From Gammaproteobacteria bacterium (GTDB taxonomy: Bacteria > Pseudomonadota > Gammaproteobacteria > Pseudomonadales > Pseudohongiellaceae): DNA of 13,102 nucleotides. A program made the position numbers and the translations under genes. This document shows positions 1 to 6,299 of this stretch, one piece after another. Numbering within the stretch: position 1 is the first letter of the stretch; every line of letters begins with the position of its first letter. The stretch is taken from NCBI GenBank assembly GCA_003514305.1, contig DORE01000153.1, positions 1 through 13,102 of the forward strand. The letters run 5' to 3'. The notes below the pieces were generated by a model, which was not told the origin of the DNA, ran no database searches, and worked only from the letters and a program-made list of their open reading frames with translations.

Positions 1-861
1 ATGGCGCACATCAGCGTGCTTTTTATTGGCAACAGCTTCACATACGGATGGGGCTCTCCAGTGAGACACTATCGCGCTTCCACTGTGACTGATCTCAACA
101 ACGAGGGCGTCGGTGGAGTACCTGCGCTATTCAAATCTTTCACCGATCAGGCCGGTTTGGATTACGACGTCTACCTCGAAACCCGGGGTGGCGCGGGCAT
201 AGACTTTCATCTTAAAAACAAGCTGGCAATTATTGGAAGACGACCTTTTGATCAGGTAGTCATGCATGGCTACAGCACGCTCGACGCCCAAGATCCTGGT
301 AATCCCAAAAAACTGATAAGCACCGTTGCTGCAATGACTGATTTCCTTAGAAGCAAAAACACGGATGTCGAGGTGTATTTGACTGCCACCTGGTCTCGGG
401 CCGATCAGGTATATTTGCCAGACAAACCCTGGACTAACCAGCCTATTGAGGACATGGCCCGCGATGTACGGGCTGGTTATGATCTCGCCTCCGCAGCGCC
501 CGGCGTAGTGGCAGTAAACGGAGTTGGTGAAGCGTGGTCGCGAGCCATGGCTAGCGGGATTGCTGATCCCAATCCCTACGATGGCGTTGACCCCAACAAA
601 GTGAACCTGTGGAGCTATGACCACTACCACGCGAGTAGTTACGGATACTACCTGGAAGCACTCGTAGTGTTCGGCAACCTGACGGGCCTGGATCCACGTT
701 CACTGGGATTAAATGAGTGCTCAGGCTATGAGCTTGGCATGTCGCGGAACCAAATTCAGATGCTGCAGCAGGCAGCCTATGATCAACTGGCGAATGAAGG
801 AAGAGTAGAAGCCAGCCCGCTGGAAGTCGATAGCCCCGGAGCCGCACTGCACTGCAACTGA
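1..861 (+). CDS. SGNH/GDSL-type hydrolase, possibly 5'-truncated by the window edge
   Basis: This is probably an SGNH-fold esterase or carbohydrate-ester hydrolase. Block I is LFIGNSFTYG near the N terminus, with Ser12 as predicted nucleophile. The C-terminal catalytic dyad fits YDHYH, with Asp207 and His210 in the family's DxxH arrangement. A Gly-rich stretch (Gly63-Gly64) fits block II. The usual block III GxND asparagine is not visible; the equivalent strand reads VVMHG, as in divergent SGNH groups of the DUF4886 kind. The frame is open from the first base, so the ATG at position 1 may be internal and a signal peptide could lie upstream; no RBS can be judged. It converges on the minus-strand serine hydrolase and shares no operon with anything visible. 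The SGNH call is fairly sure; the substrate is unknown. Confidence 0.72.
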   Translation: MAHISVLFIGNSFTYGWGSPVRHYRASTVTDLNNEGVGGVPALFKSFTDQAGLDYDVYLETRGGAGIDFHLKNKLAIIGRRPFDQVVMHGYSTLDAQDPGNPKKLISTVAAMTDFLRSKNTDVEVYLTATWSRADQVYLPDKPWTNQPIEDMARDVRAGYDLASAAPGVVAVNGVGEAWSRAMASGIADPNPYDGVDPNKVNLWSYDHYHASSYGYYLEALVVFGNLTGLDPRSLGLNECSGYELGMSRNQIQMLQQAAYDQLANEGRVEASPLEVDSPGAALHCN

Positions 862-931
862 ACATTTTGAGGTGAATCCTGATTGCAATCTCAGCGGCGT
901 GTTTCACGTCACTCTTATCACTCGAGCGCTA

Positions 932-975
932 CGGAAGTGCAGGCGAACAAACAGTAAACAGCCTGAAGACTTCCG
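932..975. repeat. Imperfect inverted repeat in the convergent intergenic gap
   Basis: CGGAAGT (932-938) is the exact reverse complement of ACTTCCG (969-975). Inside it, CAGG (940-943) pairs with CCTG (962-965), leaving an 18-nt loop and a small 1/3-nt internal loop. It lies about 70 nt after the SGNH hydrolase stop. Neither side has a T-run, so it is not a classical intrinsic terminator. It could protect the 3' end of the mRNA or be chance. The rest of the 862-1126 gap shows only a TAACTGT direct repeat (1030-1036, 1044-1050) and no gene. Confidence 0.4.
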
Positions 976-1126
976 CTTCTAATAGCCTTGCGTCCAAAAT
1001 TCTATCGCTCAGGGATTGATGAGTTGATTTAACTGTGGACTGCTAACTGTATCCGCGCCACTTCAGGCAACCGTCCGGCTCGGGAGATCAGGGCCAACAT
1101 CAATTCGCTTGACCCTTATTTGGTCT

Positions 1127-2386
1127 CTACTGATTATCCGTGAGTTTGCTCAATTTTCTGATCATGGGTAGCAGGTAATGACTTTGACCATCGGCACCGG
1201 TGGTTCCAAACCACACCGCAATAAAATCCCGGTCCGGATCAACAAAAATTCCCTGTCCGGAATAGCCACCTTTGAACATGGCGCCATCGTCCCATATCAT
1301 ATCCCACTGCCAAGCAGCTTTTTTTGGAACGTCCTCATTAAAACGCCTGGCCAGCTGCGCAACCTGCGCCGCATCAAAATCGATGCCGTTATCCGAAGCC
1401 AGATCTGCAAGGTGCAATGGAGACACCACATCGATCAAATCATCAGCGGTGAAGATTTCCCCAAAACGCGCGAGATCAAGCAGTCTAGCTGACAATCCGG
1501 CATGACTTGCCGGCACACCAGCTGAACTGATCATCATGAGAGCATCTGCCTCAGCACCAATTTGGTCCCAGATAAGTTCCTGAAGAGCGAGCCACAGTGG
1601 TTCGCCGGTAATATTTTCGATGACCAGACCGGTGACAAAGGTGTCGGCAGACGCATACTCATACTTTTCTCCTGACGACCGGTACTGACGCATCGAGCGC
1701 AAATTCTCCATCGTTGACTGCTCTGGGTGGACTGGCGCAGTCAATCCAAGAGACTCCTCGAGTCGGTAGATACATGTTTCTGTATTTTGATATCCATCGC
1801 TGTCTAGGCAATCTATACCAGACGCCATGTTGACGATATCTCGCAAGCTGATTCCCTGCCAATCAGAGCCGATGAGGTCAGGCAGATAATCTGACGCGGC
1901 ATGATCTACATTAACCCGACCCTGGGACTCCAGCGCTGCTAGGGCGGTGGATACCACGACCTTGGTAATGGACCAGCTGAGATGACGCTCGTAGGCCTCC
2001 ATGTTCGGATACGATTCATATGCAATTTGACCGTCTACCAGAATGATCACGCCATCAATAAACGGACTATTCTCCACGTAAGTGCCAAAGCGACTCCGTC
2101 CTAATTCAGTCTCGACTGCAGCTGAAGACAGCGCCGAATTCAGCGTAATGCCAAGACTTCGCTTGGGCTGGGTCCTAGAAATCGTGGCTTGCGGGAAAAA
2201 CGAAACGAAATTCCTCCATACATAGTGGCTGATCTCACCCCCATCATCGAAATTTTCAGGGGTGTATTGATGATAAATCTCACGCACTGTCTCGAGGCTA
2301 GTCTGAGAAATCGCTGACGCGCTGAGCGAGAAGCTCAGCGCCAGAACGGGAAGCGCTTCGAAAACAGGGTATCTATTGAACCGCAT
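1127..2386 (-). CDS. Exported beta-lactamase-fold serine hydrolase (class C / 6-aminohexanoate-dimer hydrolase-like)
   Basis: This is a serine hydrolase of the beta-lactamase/transpeptidase fold (S12, class C-like). The group includes esterases, D-aminopeptidases and NylB-type amide hydrolases. With the ATG at 2386 the protein is 419 aa. It begins with an n-region (MRFNRYP), a hydrophobic core and an ASA cleavage site, giving a periplasmic or secreted protein. The nucleophile motif SITK gives Ser139 and Lys142. The second motif is YEYAS (Tyr244-Ala-Ser246, YxS in place of YxN). The third element is GGYSGQG near residue 373, replacing KTG as in NylB-like and esterase members. An ATG at 2410 would add 8 residues and overlap the upstream gene. 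I prefer 2386 because it has TCAGG 6 nt ahead and starts 2 nt after the oxidoreductase stop, suggesting translational coupling. The substrate cannot be read from the sequence. Confidence 0.85.
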   Translation of the reverse strand: MRFNRYPVFEALPVLALSFSLSASAISQTSLETVREIYHQYTPENFDDGGEISHYVWRNFVSFFPQATISRTQPKRSLGITLNSALSSAAVETELGRSRFGTYVENSPFIDGVIILVDGQIAYESYPNMEAYERHLSWSITKVVVSTALAALESQGRVNVDHAASDYLPDLIGSDWQGISLRDIVNMASGIDCLDSDGYQNTETCIYRLEESLGLTAPVHPEQSTMENLRSMRQYRSSGEKYEYASADTFVTGLVIENITGEPLWLALQELIWDQIGAEADALMMISSAGVPASHAGLSARLLDLARFGEIFTADDLIDVVSPLHLADLASDNGIDFDAAQVAQLARRFNEDVPKKAAWQWDMIWDDGAMFKGGYSGQGIFVDPDRDFIAVWFGTTGADGQSHYLLPMIRKLSKLTDNQ

Positions 2387-2388
2387 AA

Positions 2389-3696
2389 TTAGCCTGATTC
2401 CGTAATGCATCGATCAGGATCAGATTCAGTCAATACCCGGGTCTTATGCCCGGTATGAATGTAATCCGCAACCAGTTTGCCTGCCATCGGACCACGCCCG
2501 AAGCCGGAAGAAGAAAGTCCGCTGACGATGAACAGGCTGTCCCGAAGTGAAATTTTCCCAATCAAGGGCGAGCCATCAAGTGAGAAAGGCATCAAGCCTG
2601 ACCAGACTCTGGAAATCGAAAGACCGGACAACAGTGGCAGCACCTCGGTTGCATGCGCTTTATTAACCTCAATACCAGCCTGCTCAGGGTGTCGGATATA
2701 GCCCAGGCTTTCCCGGTCGCCCCCAAATATCACCTCACCATTCTGGCGCTGCCTACCGTAAAGGTGTCGGGTCAGCCGGACAGAATTTTTGTGAGTGAGA
2801 TTAGGCGGATGCGTAGCGTCTGCCCCATTATTTTTGCTCCACGCGAAACTGGATTCCGCCGAGCCGATTGTATTGAAGACACGAGGTGGCTGCGGCGCAG
2901 TGGCCCACATCTGACCCCGTATCGGAGTAATGGGGATGTTGAGCCCCAGCATTTTTCCAACGGGTCCACACCAGGCGCCTGTCGCCAGAACGAGGGTCTG
3001 GCAGCGGTATTCCCCCGTCGTTGTATTAACTGCATACCCCTCGCTACTCAAGGGTGCGATGCTTATGACGTTTTCACCGGTGCGAATGCGCGCACCTGCC
3101 GCTGCAGCCGCCTGAGCGAAAGCTTGAGTCGACTTAACCGGATCGGCCTGTCCGCGCTCTGGCGCATGGACATAGCCAAGCAAATCGCCATTAGCCTGAG
3201 GCTCAATGGCTCGTGCCTCTCGAGGCGAAAGAAGCTCCACCTCATAACCTTCAGAGCGCAAATTGATCACTCGATCTTGGTGAAATTCGAATTGCTCTTC
3301 ATTATGAATTGCTGTCAGGGTGCCCGATTTTCTGAATTCCATGTCAAAGCCAAGATCAACCTGCAATCGCTTAAAAATCTCTACTCCCCCGGCGGTGAGA
3401 TAGGACAGCAAATTCGGATTGCTCCCCCATCCATTACCACCCAACCCTCCCATATTTTGACCGGAGGCTTCCGAACCGATACCACCACGCTCAAGCAGCA
3501 CCACAGCTCGATCCTGCTCTGCCAGATGAAACGCTGTTGAAGCACCTGCAATACCACCGCCAATAATAAGAATGTCAGTGTCAACCGCTGAACCTTGCGG
3601 CCAGGATGTCCCCGGAACCGCGCTCGCGGCTGCAAGGGAGCCCAATCCTTTGAGCAGTCGGCGGCGATGAAACTTGTGACCTTGACGCTGTGACAT
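2389..3696 (-). CDS. Tat-exported FAD-dependent oxidoreductase, DAO (glycine/D-amino acid oxidase) family
   Basis: This is a flavoprotein of the DAO superfamily (glycine oxidase, D-amino acid dehydrogenase, gamma-glutamylputrescine oxidase and relatives), which oxidises a C-N bond in amines or amino acids. The N terminus carries a twin-arginine signal, RRRLLKG at residues 11-17, then a short Ala-rich core ending near ASA (24-26). This implies export of a folded, FAD-loaded enzyme. The Rossmann motif is GGGIAG at 46-51, with the ribose-binding Glu at the end of the second strand (LLER, ~67-70). ATGAW at 238-242 and SPLIGK at 376-381 are typical late FAD-domain elements, and SGFGRGPMAGKL near 397-408 closes the fold. 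The start has a good RBS, GAGGG 5 nt ahead of the ATG. The stop lies 2 nt before the serine hydrolase start. The amine substrate is not identifiable. Confidence 0.87.
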   Translation of the reverse strand: MSQRQGHKFHRRRLLKGLGSLAAASAVPGTSWPQGSAVDTDILIIGGGIAGASTAFHLAEQDRAVVLLERGGIGSEASGQNMGGLGGNGWGSNPNLLSYLTAGGVEIFKRLQVDLGFDMEFRKSGTLTAIHNEEQFEFHQDRVINLRSEGYEVELLSPREARAIEPQANGDLLGYVHAPERGQADPVKSTQAFAQAAAAAGARIRTGENVISIAPLSSEGYAVNTTTGEYRCQTLVLATGAWCGPVGKMLGLNIPITPIRGQMWATAPQPPRVFNTIGSAESSFAWSKNNGADATHPPNLTHKNSVRLTRHLYGRQRQNGEVIFGGDRESLGYIRHPEQAGIEVNKAHATEVLPLLSGLSISRVWSGLMPFSLDGSPLIGKISLRDSLFIVSGLSSSGFGRGPMAGKLVADYIHTGHKTRVLTESDPDRCITESG

Positions 3697-3740
3697 AGCA
3701 ACCCTCAGTGGAGAATTCCGAGTGCAAAGTAATTCAGTAA

Positions 3741-3769
3741 AAGATACGAAAGTCTCCGCCTGATTCCAA
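3741..3769 (-). promoter_or_regulatory. Candidate sigma70 promoter for the oxidoreductase-serine hydrolase pair
   Basis: On the minus strand TTGGAA (3769-3764) and TATCTT (3746-3741) are separated by exactly 17 nt. Each matches 4 of 6 consensus bases. The -10 lies about 45 nt ahead of the oxidoreductase ATG, in the only sizeable gap of the four-gene block. This would let the downstream pair be expressed separately from the phosphodiesterase-dacB pair. Prediction by eye only. Confidence 0.4.
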
Positions 3770-3793
3770 GTGCTCTAACCAAACGCCTGATTC
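3757..3793. repeat. 10-bp direct repeat overlapping the candidate promoter
   Basis: CGCCTGATTC occurs at 3757-3766 and again at 3784-3793, 27 bp apart start to start. The proximal copy overlaps the -35 hexamer and spacer of the candidate promoter; the distal copy lies about 20 bp upstream of the -35. A 9-bp version, GCCTGATTC, recurs at 2392-2400 at the oxidoreductase/serine hydrolase junction. The pair could be an operator for an unidentified regulator; chance is also possible. Confidence 0.35.
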
Positions 3794-3798
3794 ATAAT

Positions 3799-5058
3799 CT
3801 ACGGGACAGCGCCAAAGTTTGAAACCAAACGCTCAAGTTCGTTCAACAACTCATCCCGGTTATTTTCTGCTTGATTGGTGATAATGACGAAGGGATACAA
3901 GCCCTCGGCGGCGGTAAAAAATCCAGCATAATTAAAGACACCTGTAAGCGTACCGCTTTTTCTCAGCGCACCGTCGAAGGCAGGCAACAGGTTGGCATAC
4001 GGAGCAAATCTCTCCAGCACACGCACGAACCCTGAAGCTGTTGTGCGCTGATGCCTCGCGAGACCAGAGCCTTCCGTCATGAACAATTTATCTGAGTTGC
4101 GGCCAAAACCGGAGCCATAGAGCTCAGCAAGCTCTATCTCCAACGCTTCCTGCGCAGCCTCAGAGGTAACGGGATATCCACTGGCATGCGCTCCAAGGGC
4201 CAGGAATAACTGATTAGCGATAAAGTTATTCGAATAACGTAACATCCCGGCAACAATGTCCCGGAGCGGTCGTGAACTGCGGTATCTGTAAATCAGCGTC
4301 CATTCATCTGTCAAAACTTCTCGGTAAAAGGTTTTATCAGCAAGCACAACGCCCGCATCATTCAGAAAATAGGCAAACAGCTGCTGAACCTGAGCTAAGC
4401 CTAGTTCAGGATTCGCGCCCATATTCACCCGCCGGGGCTGACCAGGAGCGAGGGTTTTGCCCAACAATCTGGCAACTTCAGTCAAAGGAGTTTCTTGTTC
4501 TCCACTAATGATCTGTTGCTCTGCATTCCAGGCCAGGCTGACCGTGTTGAAATTGACAGCAAGCGCACTGTTGCGAGCTGCGTAAGGGTCGTCAACACCG
4601 GCCTCGCGCGGTAGATCGAGCTCTGGCTCGAAAGCAGAATCATCCATCACCAGGCGCTGGATTCGCTGGAGACCCTGTTGCGAGAGCCTCTTCGCAATCA
4701 CCGCGATGTCCTCTGACACGAGAAAAGGATCGCCCAGACCCCTTACTAGCAAATCGCCACATTCGTTTCGGTAAAACTGCGTTTCAAAGCGGTAATCTTC
4801 TCCCAGCGCGCTCAGCGCTGCCTGAGCTAGGGGTATTTTTAGAAGCGAGGCCGGAATGAGTGGCGTATCAGCATTAAGACTGACAACAGCCTCTCCAACG
4901 GGAGAAAGAAGTACAACTGCCCCGTTCCCGACAAGATCGTTCAGTTCCTCCTGAGCGCAGACTATGAATGGCAAACTCAACGATATCACCGCAAGCACAT
5001 TGAGACAGCTGGCGCACAGCCACTGTACGAAGGAGTATCTGTCTACGGAACTTCTCAT
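3799..5058 (-). CDS. dacB: D-alanyl-D-alanine carboxypeptidase/endopeptidase, PBP4 (peptidase S13) family
   Basis: This is a low-molecular-weight penicillin-binding protein that removes the terminal D-Ala from, or cuts DD-crosslinks in, peptidoglycan in the periplasm. All three penicilloyl-serine motifs are present: SLLK with Ser71 and Lys74, SNN at 276-278, and KSGT at 367-370 (KSG in place of KTG). The N terminus has a basic start and a hydrophobic stretch to about residue 34, with likely cleavage after VCA. At 419 aa it is shorter than E. coli PBP4 (477 aa). The SxxK-to-SxN and SxN-to-KxG distances are both reduced, so the inserted non-catalytic domains must be trimmed. The ATG lies 17 nt after the phosphodiesterase stop, suggesting cotranscription; no strong RBS is visible. 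The S13 assignment is secure; whether it acts mainly as carboxypeptidase or endopeptidase is not. Confidence 0.92.
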   Translation of the reverse strand: MRSSVDRYSFVQWLCASCLNVLAVISLSLPFIVCAQEELNDLVGNGAVVLLSPVGEAVVSLNADTPLIPASLLKIPLAQAALSALGEDYRFETQFYRNECGDLLVRGLGDPFLVSEDIAVIAKRLSQQGLQRIQRLVMDDSAFEPELDLPREAGVDDPYAARNSALAVNFNTVSLAWNAEQQIISGEQETPLTEVARLLGKTLAPGQPRRVNMGANPELGLAQVQQLFAYFLNDAGVVLADKTFYREVLTDEWTLIYRYRSSRPLRDIVAGMLRYSNNFIANQLFLALGAHASGYPVTSEAAQEALEIELAELYGSGFGRNSDKLFMTEGSGLARHQRTTASGFVRVLERFAPYANLLPAFDGALRKSGTLTGVFNYAGFFTAAEGLYPFVIITNQAENNRDELLNELERLVSNFGAVP

Positions 5059-5075
5059 TCTCAGGTTCAGACCTT

Positions 5076-6092
5076 TTATTGCCGGTGCTCATCGATAAAC
5101 GATTTTCCGTCGAATTGATCGCGTACGGCTTGAGGCACAGCAACCTGCAAATGGGTCAGCACGGACGGAAGAATATCCACAATCGACGGCAGATTGGTAA
5201 AGTTCTCGTTAAGGGTTGTGCCATTAGTAACTATCCAGATAGTTCGCTCGCGATCTGACTGACCACCGTGACCCTTGCCGGTTTCCGCGTCCCGCCCATG
5301 ATCGGTCGTGATTACCACCAACCAATTTTCATCTTCTGTTAGTTGGCGAGCCTGCACCGAACGCCAGATACGACCGACATTGGCGTCCATCAGCGTTATC
5401 GCTGACGCCATCTCGACTCCGTCACCGTACAAATGCCCAATGTCGTCGGTAAATTCTAGATAGACCCAGGACAGATCAGGGCCACGCTCTAAGATATAGC
5501 GCGCAGCCTCGCGGCTCACCAAATCGTCGATCTCTCTGATGAACTCCCGACCTTCATCGTGGGGAAACTGTTGCACATCGTTTTCAAAACCGTCGAAATA
5601 GTAATCCAGCTTATCGCCTCCGGCTTCCGGCAGGCCGTGTCCGAGCAATTTGGTCCGGTTATCTTCCCAGGTAGAGAAAATTGCTGTCTTCAACTCAGGG
5701 TCGTGCTGTTTTACAGCGCGGAAAATATCCCAATATTGATAATCAGGGTTGCGGATCTGATTGCTGTACACCTTGTGTTTGTTCGCCCATGTGCCGGTAA
5801 GAAGGCTGTTATATCCTACTGCAGAAACAGTGGGGCTTTCGCTGGCTCCCCCAACCTGACCCCCGACATAAGCACGCGTATATCCGCCGACGCCTGCGAT
5901 TTCGTCGAAAAAAGGCGTCGTCACTGACTCCACCAAATCCGCCGGGATACCATCAACAAGAATGAACACAGCCTTTGGTGTAGCCGCATTAACAGATAAT
6001 CCGGCAAACAGCAGGAAAGCACTCGCTAGCCGGCCAACCCCTTGCGCAGCGCGAGTTGACTGGTAGGAAACGCCTGTCCACGGTCTTTGCAT
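5076..6092 (-). CDS. Exported alkaline-phosphatase-superfamily phosphodiesterase / nucleotide pyrophosphatase-like protein
   Basis: This is a two-metal hydrolase of the alkaline phosphatase superfamily, closest in motif order to type I phosphodiesterase/nucleotide pyrophosphatase (NPP). Visible metal ligands are Asp47 (FILVDGIP), Asp216 and His220 (FTDDIGH), Asp264 and His265 (TTDHG), and His275 (GHGG). The nucleophile region precedes YNSLLTGTW. By alignment to the NPP TFPN motif, Ser90 takes the place of the catalytic Thr. The start is a basic segment followed by a hydrophobic core (residues ~20-36, ending VNA), giving periplasmic export. It is the first gene of the minus-strand block and is divergent from the quinoprotein dehydrogenase across a gap of about 200 nt. 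Possible substrates include nucleotides, phosphodiesters and phosphonates; none can be chosen from sequence. No strong RBS precedes this ATG, so the start is moderately sure. Confidence 0.85.
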   Translation of the reverse strand: MQRPWTGVSYQSTRAAQGVGRLASAFLLFAGLSVNAATPKAVFILVDGIPADLVESVTTPFFDEIAGVGGYTRAYVGGQVGGASESPTVSAVGYNSLLTGTWANKHKVYSNQIRNPDYQYWDIFRAVKQHDPELKTAIFSTWEDNRTKLLGHGLPEAGGDKLDYYFDGFENDVQQFPHDEGREFIREIDDLVSREAARYILERGPDLSWVYLEFTDDIGHLYGDGVEMASAITLMDANVGRIWRSVQARQLTEDENWLVVITTDHGRDAETGKGHGGQSDRERTIWIVTNGTTLNENFTNLPSIVDILPSVLTHLQVAVPQAVRDQFDGKSFIDEHRQ

Positions 6093-6289
6093 GGCAACAG
6101 TGTAGCAGTCCTGTTCAGTTACTGGAGCCTTTTCTGCGATAGGTCCAGTACCGATGCATCAGTTCATGTCAGACGACGCAGCCTTGGTGACACGCAGCAG
6201 CACTGCTTTCAGACTGTTTTTTTCTGCTCTTCGTTTTATCATATCGATCAATACTAAATTAAATCTGAACAGACTTTCGCTCGCTTTTT

Positions 6290-6293
6290 GGAG
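6290..6293 (+). promoter_or_regulatory. Ribosome binding site that fixes the quinoprotein dehydrogenase start
   Basis: GGAG at 6290-6293 is followed by a 6-nt spacer and then ATG at 6300. The in-frame TTG at 6288 overlaps this Shine-Dalgarno sequence, so it is very unlikely to be the start codon. Confidence 0.75.
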
Positions 6294-6299
6294 AAGAAC

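Noticed and set aside
127..630. Minus-strand frame of 167 codons opposite the SGNH hydrolase
   Set aside because: It is antisense to the GNSFT...DxxH hydrolase, lacks recognisable motifs and has no supporting RBS or operon context.
1030..1050. TAACTGT direct repeat
   Set aside because: Seven bases repeated once in a noncoding gap is readily expected by chance and has no promoter context.
1090..1116. AGGGCCA/TGACCCT inverted repeat as a plus-strand terminator for the SGNH gene
   Set aside because: It is about 230 nt beyond the stop, has a mismatch in the stem and a long loop, and is followed by only a weak T-rich stretch.
2387..2410. Upstream ATG at 2410 for the serine hydrolase
   Set aside because: It would overlap the oxidoreductase by 22 nt and has no RBS. 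The ATG at 2386 has TCAGG at proper spacing and gives a cleaner signal peptide.
2653..3540. Long plus-strand open frame of 295 codons opposite the FAD oxidoreductase
   Set aside because: It lies wholly antisense to a gene with clear Tat, FAD-binding and DAO motifs. Its translation is low in complexity of conserved motifs and shows no domain, so it is a shadow frame.
3799..5058. Lipoprotein signal in the PBP4-like protein (Cys near residue 34)
   Set aside because: The sequence FIVC lacks the small residue needed at -1 of a lipobox; ordinary signal peptidase cleavage after VCA fits better.
6288..6299. TTG start for the quinoprotein dehydrogenase
   Set aside because: The TTG is part of the GGAG ribosome binding site for the ATG at 6300, and the signal peptide fits the ATG start.
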